DNA of 64,000 nt from Micromonospora inyonensis (GCF_900091415.1 NZ_FMHU01000002.1:930001-994000); one strand, 5' to 3'. Positions 29,001-37,719 are shown, counted from the stretch's first letter. Numbers and translations: made by a program. The notes: generated by a model from the letters alone, not told the origin.

Positions 29001-32000
29001 GAGCGGCTGGCCAGCCACGACGGCACCACCGCGACCTACGTCCGGGTCGCCGAGGGCACCTTCGACCAGTACGGCCGCCCGAAGACCGCCACCGACGCCG
29101 TCGGCTCGGTCACCCACATGACCTACACGGAGACCAACGGTCTGACCACGACGCTGGTCGAGCGCAACCCGCTGGGACACGAGACCACCACCCGGTACGC
29201 CCCGGCCTGGGGTAGCCCGGTCAGCCAGAGCGACCCGAACGACCTGCTCACCGAGTTGCAGTACGACCCGCTCGGCCGGCTGACCAAGGTCTGGCTGCCG
29301 GACACCAGCGGAGTCGGCGGGGCCGCCGCGCCGAACATCAAGTACACCTACCTGGTCCGCGCCGACCAGCCGGTCGCGGTGAAGACCGAGAAGAGGCAGA
29401 ACGACCAGTCCTACAGCGTGCAGTACACGCTCTACGACGGATTCCTGCGTCCCCGGCAGATCCAGAACGAGGGGCCAACCGGGACCCGCATGGTCGCCGA
29501 CACCTTCTACACGGGGACCGGCAAGCTCGACCGGACGTACGCCACGTACCAGGCTGCCGGAGCCCCGAGCGACCAGATCGTCGGCACGGTCCTCAGCTCG
29601 GTGGAGCGGCAGACGAAATACCTCTACGACGGCGCGGACCGCGTCAAGGCCGAAGTCTTCATCGTCCGGGGCGCTGAGAAGTGGCGGACCACGACCACCT
29701 ACGGCGGAGACCGGGTCGCGGTCGACCCGCCGCAGGGCGGCACGCCCCGCACCACCGTCACCAACGCCCTCGGCCAGGTCACCGAGTTGCGGCAGCACAA
29801 GGGTGCCGACCCCAGCACCGCCTACGACACGACCACGTACACGTACACCCCGGCAGGTCACTTGCAGACCGTGACCGACCCTGCGGGCAACGTGTGGCGG
29901 CACACGTACGACCAGCGGGGCCGGAAGACCGGATCCGTCGACCCGGACGCCGGCACCTCGTCCTTCAGCTACGACGACCTCGACCGCCTGACCAGCACGA
30001 CGAACGGGGCCGGTGCCACGGTCAGTCACTCCTTCGACCTGATCGGGCGCAAGCTCGCCACCTACGAGGGCTCGGCGGCCACCGGTGAGCTGCTCAGCGA
30101 CTGGACCTGGGATCTGGAGCTGCTGGGGACGCTCTCCGGCACCAACCGGTACGTCGACGATGCCGTCTACTCCACGTACTACGTCGGGTATGACGAGTTC
30201 TACCGGCCGCACGGCACCCAGTACTACGTACCACCGCACGCTGGTGCCGAACTCGCCACCATGTACGCCTTCGGCACCGAGTACAACCCGGACGGCACCG
30301 TAAACGCTATCGGGGTGTCCGACGGCGGCGGCCTGCCCTTCGAGTCGATCGCCTACACGTACGACAACCTTGAGCGACTGACCGCCATGGAGGGCTCCAC
30401 CGCGTACCTCCTCAGCGCCGAGTACGAGGCGACCGGTGAGGTGACCCGGGTGCAAGCACCACTCGGCACCGGAAACGTCTTCGCCACCTACGCGTACGAG
30501 GAGGGCACGCGGCGGCTCAGCCGCCACACCCTGAGCCGCACCAGCGGGCCGACCTACGACGTCGACGCTCTCTACTCGTACGACCCGGCGGGCAACGTCA
30601 CCCAGATCGCGGACACTCCGGGCAACGTCCGTGACGTGCAGTGCTTCACGTACGACTACCTGCGCCGGATGACCGAGGCGTGGACCTCGGCGAGCACGGC
30701 GACCGATCCCTGCGCGGGCGGCGCGGCCACCACCGGTGTCGGTGGGATCGCCCCCTACCGCCACTCGTACACCTACGACGTGGTCGGCAACCGGAAGACC
30801 GAGACCCAGCACGCGGTCGGCGGCAGCCTGCTCACCGAGCGGGAGTACAAGTACCCTGCGCCCGGCCAGCCCCGGCCGCACACGCTCAGCCAGATGACCG
30901 AGACCACCGTGCAAGGGACGCGGCTCCACACCTACCAGTACGACAACGCGGGGAACACCACGACGCGTACCGAGGTGGGTGAGGACCAGACCCTGGTCTG
31001 GGACGCCGAGGGCAACCTCGATTCGGTCACCGACGCCGCTGGTGCGAAGACGAGCTTCGTCTACGACGTCGACGGGTCCCGGATCCTCCGTAAGGAGCCG
31101 GACGCCACGACGCTCTACCTGCCGGGCATGGAAGTACGCCTCAACCACACCACCCGCGCTACCGAGGGAACCCACTTCTACGGTCTGCCCGGCGGCGGGA
31201 CGATGGTCCGGAAGCTCAACGGCCTGCACTACGTCCAGCCCGACCACCACGGCACCGGACAGGCCACGATCGACAAGACCGGCGCAATCGTCCACCGCCG
31301 CTCCACCCCGTTCGGCAATCCACGCGGCACCCAGCCGGCACCGGGGCAGTGGCCCACACAGAAGGGCTTCGTCGGCGGCAACCTGGACCCCACGACCGGT
31401 CTGATCAACATCGGGGCGCGCGAGTACGACCCGAAGATCGGGCGGTTCATCTCGGTCGACCCGGTCATCGACGTCAACGACCCGCAACAGATGCACGGGT
31501 ACGCGTACGCGAACAACAGCCCGGCAACCTTCTCCGACCCGACCGGCCTTTACCACGAGGAAGGCAACGACGGCGACGGACAGCAGGGCTACCAGACCGA
31601 CACCGGCATCACCGTGACCGGGAAGCCGCTGAACCTCCCCCCAGCCTCCACCACCAAGCGCGATCGTGGAAACGACGGCGGGAACGACTCGGCGGCCGAA
31701 GCGGCGGAGCGGGAGCGTCAGGCGCGGATCGCCCGAGCGAAACAGAAGATCCTCGAGGCCGCGAAGTCCCTGGCCAAGGTGGCCATGGACGAACTCGGCA
31801 TCACCGACGCCCTGAACTGCCTCACCAAGGGCGACCTCGACGGCTGTCTCAACACCGCCATCGACCTCGCCACCTCCTTCGTGGGCGGCCTGGTCGCCAA
31901 ATTCGCCCGCAAGTACGGGCCCCCGTGGAAGTGGGACGACGGGGTCGCCCTGGGCAACAAGGTCAAGGGCCTGCTCGGCGACCTCGTCAGCGGAGTCAGA

Positions 32001-32792
32001 CAACTCATCACGGCGAAATCATGCAAGAACAGCTTCCTCCCCGGCACCCTCGTACTGATGGCCGACGGCTCACGCAAACCCATCGAGGAGATCACCACCG
32101 GGGAGCAGGTGCTCGCCACCGATCCCGAAACCGGCGAGACCGTCGCCAAGACAGTGGTCGCCACGATCACCGGTGATGGTGAGAAGCACCTGGTCAAGGT
32201 CACGATCGACCTCGACGGCGAGGCCGGCACGGCTACCGCGTCCGTCGTGGCCACCGACAACCACCCGTTCTGGGTGCCCGAACTCCACCAGTGGATCGAC
32301 GCCACCAACCTCCACGCCGGCCAACTCCTCCAGACCTCAGCGGGCACCCACGTCCAGATCACCTCCATCGCCCGATGGACCCAACCCCAACAGGTCCACA
32401 ACCTCACCATCGACGACATCCACACGTACTATGTGATGGCCGGCGAAACTCCGGTGCTCGTTCACAACTGCAATTTCAAGCCCGGGGTGGCTGACGAGAA
32501 ATACGACAAGCATGTTCTTGGCCTCGATGATGCCGGCAATGCAACGCGCAAGCCGGATATGTCAGAGTATGACTATGACGGCGGATTCGAGGACTTCGTA
32601 TCCGATGCGCAGAAGCTGATGTGCGGCAATTCCTGCCCAGCGGGAGCGCGGCAGGCTGTACGAAGCAGCGACGGAGCCATCATTCGACTTGACTCGTCCG
32701 GCAGGGTCGGAATTAGGCAAGGTAACGTGATTACTACATACTTCCGTCCTGATGACCCAGCGGCGTACTTCGCTCGCGAGGCTGCCAGATGA
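26061..32792 (+). CDS. RHS-repeat polymorphic toxin with HINT domain and C-terminal toxin tip
   Basis: The 2243-residue secreted protein has an N-terminal signal segment (about residues 10-40) and a beta-rich shell region (SYSSQAVDGRTTTTNNQGSW). Many YD/RHS repeats follow, for example YDPLGRLTKVWLPD and YDQRGRKTGSVDPD. The RHS core ends near residue 1773 with GLINIGAREYDPKIGRFISV. After a helical linker comes a HINT self-cleaving domain (CKNSFLPGTLVLMADG at about 1988, ending TPVLVHNC near 2136). The last 107 residues are the toxin, beginning NFKPGVADEKYDKHVLG and ending TTYFRPDDPAAYF. ATG 26061 has SD GGAGGG. The base composition of the tip is less GC-rich than the body, as expected for an exchangeable module. 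Confidence 0.9.
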   Translation: MFSRVMTVPGMLRRRLVRPVAWSMATVMAVSLMQVTAPPADATPDRPGRPEATDRKPPPAFPPLPVKPRTPASGATAAPPVKVTWPTPATEEIAVPTSTGATVGGLAVSVTVPGEQRSPRTTDREPSVPGKVRVQVLDRAWSARAGVNGPVFRVSRSDGREDAGAIRFGAGYAGIAGAYGGDFGARLRLVRLPECALSTPDRPDCAAQSLPTVNDGENRTVSADLTTPATGNALLALTATDSSAQGSYAATSLAPSSKWSVAPSTGGFSWSYPMRTPPVPGGGGPGTALSYSSQAVDGRTTTTNNQGSWIGEGFTYEPGYIERRYKPCADDGQTQYADQCWAYDNATILINGKSTELVKVGAHTWRFADDDNSKVERLRGAVNGDSGSPNVGDAGDTGEHWRVTTPEGTQYYFGLNRLPGWTSGKEETSSTWTVPIYGDDADEPCKKATFTESYCDQGWRWNLDYVKDRHGNVTSYFYGRETNHYARGKRTDVNGVPYHRGGWLKRIDYGQRDGAVYTSNAPARVQFGTDERCLPTTGVDCDPADLTDATASHWPDVPFDRNCAANTHCRADQITPTFWTRKRLTTITTEIRGATAWIPVDQWKLGHIFLDNSDGSRSLWLEKITHTGLVNGSAAMPVVKLEAQQLPNRIDRTGDFIAPLIRPRMSTIYTDTGGQIDILYEDPDCTESTLPTEGNSTRRCFPVKWNPLGSAGQTTDWFHKYVVAEVKEVDRTGAAPNMVTQYDYLDGAAWRHAEPDGISKVEDQTWSEWRGYGRVQVIRGDGAVMTTKDEFRYFRGMHGDKSPTGGTRSVTVSDSTNASYTDHDQLVGFQLEGTTFDGPTEVNKTITTPWRYVSATESHPWGSKTAAFVNTATTRNFTALAAGGWRQTKSSTTFDSVRGRPIRTEHEGDVGKTGDESCVRTSYADSSTVYLYALVSRVESVSVLCSATPDRSTQVISDDRTRYDGNAFGVSPTLGNPTRTERLASHDGTTATYVRVAEGTFDQYGRPKTATDAVGSVTHMTYTETNGLTTTLVERNPLGHETTTRYAPAWGSPVSQSDPNDLLTELQYDPLGRLTKVWLPDTSGVGGAAAPNIKYTYLVRADQPVAVKTEKRQNDQSYSVQYTLYDGFLRPRQIQNEGPTGTRMVADTFYTGTGKLDRTYATYQAAGAPSDQIVGTVLSSVERQTKYLYDGADRVKAEVFIVRGAEKWRTTTTYGGDRVAVDPPQGGTPRTTVTNALGQVTELRQHKGADPSTAYDTTTYTYTPAGHLQTVTDPAGNVWRHTYDQRGRKTGSVDPDAGTSSFSYDDLDRLTSTTNGAGATVSHSFDLIGRKLATYEGSAATGELLSDWTWDLELLGTLSGTNRYVDDAVYSTYYVGYDEFYRPHGTQYYVPPHAGAELATMYAFGTEYNPDGTVNAIGVSDGGGLPFESIAYTYDNLERLTAMEGSTAYLLSAEYEATGEVTRVQAPLGTGNVFATYAYEEGTRRLSRHTLSRTSGPTYDVDALYSYDPAGNVTQIADTPGNVRDVQCFTYDYLRRMTEAWTSASTATDPCAGGAATTGVGGIAPYRHSYTYDVVGNRKTETQHAVGGSLLTEREYKYPAPGQPRPHTLSQMTETTVQGTRLHTYQYDNAGNTTTRTEVGEDQTLVWDAEGNLDSVTDAAGAKTSFVYDVDGSRILRKEPDATTLYLPGMEVRLNHTTRATEGTHFYGLPGGGTMVRKLNGLHYVQPDHHGTGQATIDKTGAIVHRRSTPFGNPRGTQPAPGQWPTQKGFVGGNLDPTTGLINIGAREYDPKIGRFISVDPVIDVNDPQQMHGYAYANNSPATFSDPTGLYHEEGNDGDGQQGYQTDTGITVTGKPLNLPPASTTKRDRGNDGGNDSAAEAAERERQARIARAKQKILEAAKSLAKVAMDELGITDALNCLTKGDLDGCLNTAIDLATSFVGGLVAKFARKYGPPWKWDDGVALGNKVKGLLGDLVSGVRQLITAKSCKNSFLPGTLVLMADGSRKPIEEITTGEQVLATDPETGETVAKTVVATITGDGEKHLVKVTIDLDGEAGTATASVVATDNHPFWVPELHQWIDATNLHAGQLLQTSAGTHVQITSIARWTQPQQVHNLTIDDIHTYYVMAGETPVLVHNCNFKPGVADEKYDKHVLGLDDAGNATRKPDMSEYDYDGGFEDFVSDAQKLMCGNSCPAGARQAVRSSDGAIIRLDSSGRVGIRQGNVITTYFRPDDPAAYFAREAAR

Positions 32793-33199
32793 CGGTGCGA
32801 GATGCGAGCTTCGCCCAGGTGTTCGCCCAGTTCATGCGTGACACAGGGCGCTGGCGAGACTGCGAGCCGGATGCCCTCCTAGCGCGATGGTCGGGATTCG
32901 TAGAGTCCTGTATCCGTGGCTATAAAGGTGACGCTGAAGACTATTTCAATGATTTGACGGCGCGTGATGGCCTGGAGCGCGCGATGCGAGAATCGGCCCT
33001 TGCTCATTTTCCTGAACTGGATGATCTGCGGCGGGCGGTCTTAGAAATAGATGAAGAGTTCCGCAGAATCCTGCGCACTGATGCTTTTCCAAGGGCCCCT
33101 ATGGATGAATGGTGGAATCGTGGAATCGTAAGTTACGCTGGCGCGCGTTTGGTTGAAGAGCTGAGTCAGACTTACGGCATTAACATCGACCTCGTGTGA
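32789..33199 (+). CDS. Cognate immunity protein of the RHS toxin
   Basis: The 136-residue acidic cytosolic protein has no signal peptide. Its ATG overlaps the toxin stop (ATGA at 32789-32792), which is the standard toxin-immunity arrangement. It is predicted to be mainly helical (FAQVFAQFMRDTGRW, GLERAMRESALAHFPELDDL). It is far less GC-rich than the core genes and has different codon use, as does the toxin tip. I do not recognise its family. The immunity role is inferred from position and composition. Confidence 0.75.
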   Translation: MTVRDASFAQVFAQFMRDTGRWRDCEPDALLARWSGFVESCIRGYKGDAEDYFNDLTARDGLERAMRESALAHFPELDDLRRAVLEIDEEFRRILRTDAFPRAPMDEWWNRGIVSYAGARLVEELSQTYGINIDLV

Positions 33200-33410
33200 T
33201 AAGGAGGGGCGTCAGCTTGGTTGAGCCCTCTTGCGGAACGTGTTTTCGTCGTTGCGGTGGGCGCTGAAGGGTGCGGCCGTTTGCCTGCGTTGCTGTCACT
33301 GTCGATGTCAGGCAATTGGCATACATGCAAGTATCTCGATGAAGCTGCGGGTTGTCCTTCCGAGGCGTGAAGCTCGTTCAAGCGACACCTTGCCGGCGCA
33401 GGGCTCCGGT

Positions 33411-33628
33411 GGCACGGCGCGTAGCGGCGTGGCGTCGATCCCCGGAACCCATCGCCGTGGTTGGCCCGTGAAGGGATCGTCACGGCCTTGATCGCGTCGG
33501 CTGGGAGGCGTCGATTGGCCGCTCCGCTCGCGGCGGCCGCGTGCGCGCGGGCCGAAGGCTGTAGCGCGGGCGCGCGGCCCGGCGTCAGCCGGGCCGTCTT
33601 GATCTGGTGAAGCAGTTCTTAGCCCAGT
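33411..33628. repeat. Direct repeat copy 1, with hairpin terminator, after immunity gene 1
   Basis: Two blocks (33411-33487 and 33541-33628) recur at 38912-38990 and 39043-39138. The first shares GCGTCGATCCCCGGAAC and GTGAAGGGATCGT; the second shares CTGTAGCGCG, GCGCGCGGCC and a hairpin. The inner bases differ in length and sequence. The copies follow the two immunity genes and bracket the rep-xis-int remnant together with the orphan cassette. Confidence 0.75.
33575..33596. terminator. Terminator hairpin in repeat copy 1
   Basis: CGGCCCGGC pairs perfectly with GCCGGGCCG around a GTCA loop, followed by TCTT. It would end transcription of the RHS locus after the immunity gene. A structurally equal but sequence-varied hairpin occurs in repeat copy 2, so the fold is preserved while the bases changed in pairs. 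Confidence 0.65.
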
Positions 33629-33655
33629 GGCTCCGTCGGTGGCGGGGCTGCTGGG

Positions 33656-33844
33656 CTACGCCTTGGGGTTGCGGCGTCGCTTCACTGCTGGCCTGTCGGC
33701 GGCAGGGGCGCTGCTGGTGGTGCCGGCGGCTCGTCCGAGGTTGGCTTCGTAGGCGGCGAGGTCGTCGGCGAGGTCGGTGTGTGTCTGTTGGAGGGTGGCG
33801 AGTTCTTCGGTGGCTTGCCAGGCGGCGGCCGTGTCCTTGTTCAT
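33656..33844 (-). pseudogene. Short minus-strand fragment next to the rep junction
   Basis: A 62-residue frame (ATG at 33844, stop at 33656) has a charged helical start (KDTAAAWQATEELATLQQ, DLADDLAAYEANLG) and a basic tail (VKRRRNPKA). It looks like the C-terminal end of a DNA-associated protein cut off where the truncated rep gene begins at about 33843. It could also be a small intact gene. I do not recognise it. Confidence 0.3.
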
Positions 33845-34601
33845 GAACGCCGTGGCTGGCCTGTCCCGGCGCGAGGCGGCCCGGCAGGTCCGGATGGCCT
33901 TCGCCAAGGTCGCCGAGTTCCAGGCGCGGGGAGTGGTCCACTTCCACGCGATCGTCCGGCTCGACGGACCGGACGGCCTGCCCACCCCGCCGCCGACCTG
34001 GGCGACCAGCGACGTGCTGGAAAGCTCGATCCGCCGGGCGGTCCCCGTCGTCGCCGTCCCCATGCCAGCGGTGGTCGGCGGGCCTGTATTGCGGTGGGGC
34101 CGGCAGGTTGACATTCAGCCGCTTCCCGCAGGGGATGTGGTGGTGGCCCGGTATGTGGCGAAGTACGCCATGAAGACCGCCGAGGCCGTCGGCGTCGACC
34201 TGCCGCCGCTGTTCTGCCGCGCTTGCCGAGGCGACGGCCTACGCCCCGGCGACGGGCTCCGACTCTGGTGCCGGGTGTGTTCGGGCACCGGCAGACGTCC
34301 CGGCGTCAGCCTCGACCAGCTCCCGGCGCACGGCCGCCTGTTGGTGGAAACCTGCTGGCGGCTCGGCGGACTGCCCGAACTGCGAGGGCTGCGGCTGCGC
34401 CGCTGGGCGCACCAGCTCGGCTACCGGGGCCACGTCACCAGCAAGTCACTGGCCTACTCGACCACCTTCGCCGCGCTACGCGGTGAACGGCGCCGGTGGC
34501 GGCTGACCCGACACGCCGCCGCTGTCGGTGTCGACCTGACCACCGACCTGCTCGCCGTCGGGGACTGGCGCTACACCGGCCAACTCGGGGAGGACGCGTG
34601 A
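33843..34601 (+). pseudogene. Truncated replication initiator (RepSA-like), C-terminal part
   Basis: The 252-residue frame carries the C-terminal half of a RepSA-type initiator of actinomycete integrative elements: VRMAFAKVAEFQARGVVHFH with the paired His residues, YVAKYAMKTAE, a zinc-finger-like CRACRGDG...CRVCSGTG segment, and a Leu/Arg-rich end. Full-length relatives are around 450-530 residues, so the N-terminal half is missing and replication is unlikely. The stop overlaps the xis GTG start (GTGA). Confidence 0.78.
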
Positions 34602-34789
34602 GCAGCCCCGACCTGTTGACCGTCACCGACGTGATGGCCCGTCTGCAAGTCGGCCGGCACACCGTCTACGACCTGATCCGCTCCCGCCGGCTGCACTCCG
34701 TCCGCATCGGCCGCTGCCGCCGCATCCCGGCCCGGTCCCTGGCCGGCTACCTCGACTCACTGAACAAGGAGGCCGACCATGGCCGGTAG
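34598..34789 (+). CDS. xis: Excisionase-like helix-turn-helix protein
   Basis: The 63-residue protein has the MerR-like winged helix of the excisionase family: LLTVTDVMARLQVGRHTVYD followed by LIRSRRLHSVRIGRCRRIP. It normally directs the integrase towards excision. Its GTG overlaps the rep stop and its TAG at 34787 lies inside the integrase gene, so rep, xis and int are translationally linked. The SD is GGGGAGG. Confidence 0.85.
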   Translation: MSSPDLLTVTDVMARLQVGRHTVYDLIRSRRLHSVRIGRCRRIPARSLAGYLDSLNKEADHGR

Positions 34790-36053
34790 AAAGGCCAACG
34801 GCGAAGGCACCATCTTCCAGCGGGCCGATGGCCGCTGGTGCGGCGCTGGCTACGTCCTCGCCGCCGACGGCAGCCGCAAGCGCATCTACGTCTACGGCGC
34901 CACCCGCCGCCAGGCGGCGGACAAGCTTGCCGAGAAGCTGGCCGACTCGAACCGGGGCCTGGTCGTGGCCGCCGACCCCAACCTCACCGTCGGCGATTAC
35001 CTGACCGCGTGGTTGACCGGCCTGGCCCGGCACCGGCTCCGGGCCACCACGTACGTCACCTACGAATCCCTGGTCCGTCGGTTCCTGATCCCCGGTCTCG
35101 GCGCGCGGAAACTCGGCACGCTCACGGTCCGGGACGTGCGGACCTTCCTTGACCGGCTTCCGGGCGTGTGCCAGTGCTGCGCGCAGGGCTGGGACGCCAA
35201 GCGGAACCCGGACCATCCGGTCAAGGCCCGCCGGCCGCGCTGCTGCGCGATCGGCAACTGCTGCCGCAAGCACATCCGCCCGGCAACGGTCCGCTACATC
35301 CGGGCAGTCCTCTCGGCCGCCCTCGCCGACGGCGTCCGCGAAGACCTCCTTGGCCGCAACGTCGCCAGCTCGGTACGGCTACCCACCCCGCGCAGCGACT
35401 TCCAACCGTTCACCGCCGGCGAGGCCCGCCGCTACCTCCTCGCCGCCGCCTACCACCGCCACGGCCCCCTGTTCGAACTGGCACTACGCACCGGACTACG
35501 TCGGGGCGAACTGCTCGGCCTACGCTGGGACGACATCGACCTCGACGCCGGCCACCTGTACGTGCGGCGCACCCTGGCCCGCACCCGAGGCGGCCCCACC
35601 TTCCAACCAGTCAAGACCCACCGCTCCGCACGGCGCATCGTCATGCCCCGCGACTGCATCACCGCGCTCAAGCGCTACCGCACACGGCAGGACATCGACC
35701 GGCGTGAGGCCGCCGACGACTGGACCGAAACCGGGCTCGTGTTCACCACCAGCACGGGCGGGCCGATGGACCCGGCCGCGGTGCACCGCCACCACCAGGC
35801 CATCTGCGAACTCGCCGACGTCCGCTACATCCGGTTCCACGACTTGCGACACACCTGCGCCACGCTGCTGCTTGAACAGGGCGTGGACCTGGTGACGATC
35901 AAGGACCTGCTCGGCCACGCGCAGATCCACACCACCGCCGACATCTACTCCCACGTCCGGCTCCGCCTGCAACGCCACGCCGTCGAATCCATGGACCAGG
36001 CGCTGCAATCCGACCAGCCCGACGACGACCCCGACAACGGCTCCGACGACTGA
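34779..36053 (+). CDS. int: Tyrosine site-specific integrase
   Basis: The 424-residue integrase has an arm-binding/SAM-like N-terminal domain and a Cys-rich insertion near residues 125-165 (VCQCCAQGW ... CCAIGNCCRKH), typical of actinomycete element integrases. The catalytic residues are present: Arg in RTGLRRGELLGLRWDDID, HDLRHTCA, then GHAQIHTTADIYSHV with the His and Tyr nucleophile. It appears intact. It overlaps xis by 11 bases and ends just before a strong terminator. No tRNA gene or clear attachment site was found beside it. Confidence 0.9.
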   Translation: MAGRKANGEGTIFQRADGRWCGAGYVLAADGSRKRIYVYGATRRQAADKLAEKLADSNRGLVVAADPNLTVGDYLTAWLTGLARHRLRATTYVTYESLVRRFLIPGLGARKLGTLTVRDVRTFLDRLPGVCQCCAQGWDAKRNPDHPVKARRPRCCAIGNCCRKHIRPATVRYIRAVLSAALADGVREDLLGRNVASSVRLPTPRSDFQPFTAGEARRYLLAAAYHRHGPLFELALRTGLRRGELLGLRWDDIDLDAGHLYVRRTLARTRGGPTFQPVKTHRSARRIVMPRDCITALKRYRTRQDIDRREAADDWTETGLVFTTSTGGPMDPAAVHRHHQAICELADVRYIRFHDLRHTCATLLLEQGVDLVTIKDLLGHAQIHTTADIYSHVRLRLQRHAVESMDQALQSDQPDDDPDNGSDD

Positions 36054-36071
36054 ACCCGACCAACCGAGAAC

Positions 36072-36105
36072 GCGCCCCGCCGGGATCACCGCCCCGGCGG
36101 GGCGC
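36072..36105. terminator. Strong terminator after int
   Basis: GCGCCCCGCCG (36072-36082) pairs perfectly with CGGCGGGGCGC (36095-36105) around a 12-base loop. It lies between the integrase stop and the converging small minus-strand gene, whose stop codon (36086-36088) is in the loop. Confidence 0.75.
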
Positions 36106-36352
36106 TCTCGCTACTGTGGCGGCCGTCGGATGGCTCGTACGGCCAGGTGAAGAACCGGCGATACAGGGTCCCCGACGTGGTGGCCGGCATGTCCACGCAC
36201 GCCGCGACGAAGAACCGCGACAGGTAGAGCATCAGCGACACCCGCGCCCCGGCGAATTCGGCCAACAGTTGACGTTTGCGGGTAAGGCACGGCCACGCCT
36301 GCCCACACCCCGCGCAGGTCCAGGCCGGGCGAACCGGCAGGTGCATCGACAT
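36086..36352 (-). CDS. Small conserved protein, divergent partner of XRE regulator
   Basis: The 88-residue protein has a CAGC...C cluster near the start (TCAGCGQAWPC) and the stretch LLAEFAGARVSLMLYLSRFF. I recall similar short proteins beside XRE regulators in many actinomycetes, sometimes mislabelled flavin reductase; no flavin-binding motif is visible. It is divergent from the XRE gene across about 170 bases, an arrangement typical of this pair. The role is unknown. Confidence 0.68.
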   Translation of the reverse strand: MSMHLPVRPAWTCAGCGQAWPCLTRKRQLLAEFAGARVSLMLYLSRFFVAACVDMPATTSGTLYRRFFTWPYEPSDGRHSSESAPPGR

Positions 36353-36525
36353 CGCTGCTCAACCCTCCGGAACGTACGTGGTCTACGGTGGGAGGGCCGG
36401 GCACGCACCCGGGTATGAAGAATGCCGATCTTCGTGCCCGTCCCGGCCCTCCCGGAACAGCACCAGCCAGGTCCGGACTCGATGCACGTCCCCGCTGGGC
36501 CTGCCACCAGGATCAGCGGAATGAG

Positions 36526-37719
36526 ATGACCATGGAACCACCGCAGGGTCTTCCCCCGTCTACACCCGACACCGCCGACCTCGGCGCGAAGCTGCGGGCC
36601 GCCCGCGAGGCCGCCGGGCACAGCCTTGCCGGCATGGCCGCGCTCACCCACTTCAGCAAGCCCTATCTCGGTCTCGTCGAAACCGGCCGCCGCCCCGCCA
36701 CCCCCGACGTCGTCGAACGCTACGAACACGCCCTCGGCGTGCCGATCGGCACCCCATCAGACCCGGTCCGGCTTACCCACGAATGGCTCATCGGCGACCC
36801 ACCCGTCCCCAGGCAGCTACGCGCCGGCCGTCGTATCGGCACCGGGCTCATCGAGACGCTGGAATCCCGGGTGATCGAACTTCGGCACCTGGACGACACC
36901 GTCGGCAGCCGCATGTTGCTCCCCGTCATCCGCACGGAACTCGACCAGGCCGAACACCTCGCCCGCACCGCCTCCTACACCGATGCCGCCGGTAAACGGC
37001 TGTACACCGTGATCGGAGAACTCGCCCAACTCGCCGGCTGGGTCGCCAGCGACGCCGGCCGCTACCCCGACGCCCAACGGCTCTACCTGTCCGGCGTCAC
37101 CGCCGCCGAATCGGCAGGAGACAGGGCGCTGGGCGCGCAACTGCTGTCCAGCCTCGCCTACCAGATCACCAACGTCGGCAAACGTGAAGACGCGCTGCTC
37201 ATCGCCCGCTCCGCCGTCACCGGTGTCCCCGATGCCAGTCCACTTGTGCGGGCCCTGCTGCTGGAACGCCTCGCCTGGGCCGCCGCCCGCCTTCGCGACA
37301 CCGACACCACCCGCCGCGCCCTCGACGCCGTCAACGACGTCTACGACCAGCGCTCCGACGGCTTGGTCGAACCCGAATGGGTGTACTGGCTCAACCGCAC
37401 CGAGATCGACGTCATGGCCGCCCGCTGCCTCATCGAACTCGGCCAACCCGCCACCGCAGAACCCCTGCTGACAAGAGCCCTCGCTGGCTACAACCACGAC
37501 CACGCCCGCGAAGTCGCCCTCTACCAAACCTGGCTCGCCGAAGGCCACGCCAGAGCAGGCAACCTCGACGCCGCCCGTGAGGTCCTGCACCGCATCGACG
37601 CCACCGCCATCGACACCGGGTCCGCACGCCTCCACCGCCGCATCACCGCAGTCGACCGCCTCATCGACCGCCATGCACAGAAGAGGCACGCAACCAGCAC
37701 GAGACGATCGACCGAGTAG
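36526..37719 (+). CDS. XRE-family regulator with TPR-like C-terminal domain
   Basis: The 397-residue protein has an N-terminal helix-turn-helix (KLRAAREAAGHSLAGMAALT, SKPYLGLVETGRRPATPDVV). A long helical TPR-like region follows, with repeats such as YPDAQRLYLSGVTAAESAGD and ATAEPLLTRALAGYNHD. Such regulators are common in actinomycetes, often within integrative elements, where they may sense a signal through the TPR part. ATG 36526 has only a weak SD; ATG 36532 is possible. Confidence 0.8.
   Translation: MTMEPPQGLPPSTPDTADLGAKLRAAREAAGHSLAGMAALTHFSKPYLGLVETGRRPATPDVVERYEHALGVPIGTPSDPVRLTHEWLIGDPPVPRQLRAGRRIGTGLIETLESRVIELRHLDDTVGSRMLLPVIRTELDQAEHLARTASYTDAAGKRLYTVIGELAQLAGWVASDAGRYPDAQRLYLSGVTAAESAGDRALGAQLLSSLAYQITNVGKREDALLIARSAVTGVPDASPLVRALLLERLAWAAARLRDTDTTRRALDAVNDVYDQRSDGLVEPEWVYWLNRTEIDVMAARCLIELGQPATAEPLLTRALAGYNHDHAREVALYQTWLAEGHARAGNLDAAREVLHRIDATAIDTGSARLHRRITAVDRLIDRHAQKRHATSTRRSTE

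Noticed and set aside
28464..32003. Long minus-strand open frame antisense to the RHS gene
   Set aside because: It mirrors RHS codons, has Val/Gly/Arg-rich composition without motifs, and is a by-product of high GC.
33172..33483. Minus-strand 103-residue frame in repeat copy 1 (VTIPS/FRGSTP-like wording shared with copy 2)
   Set aside because: Similarity to the copy 2 frame follows from the DNA repeat itself; no start site or conserved fold, so treated as repeat.
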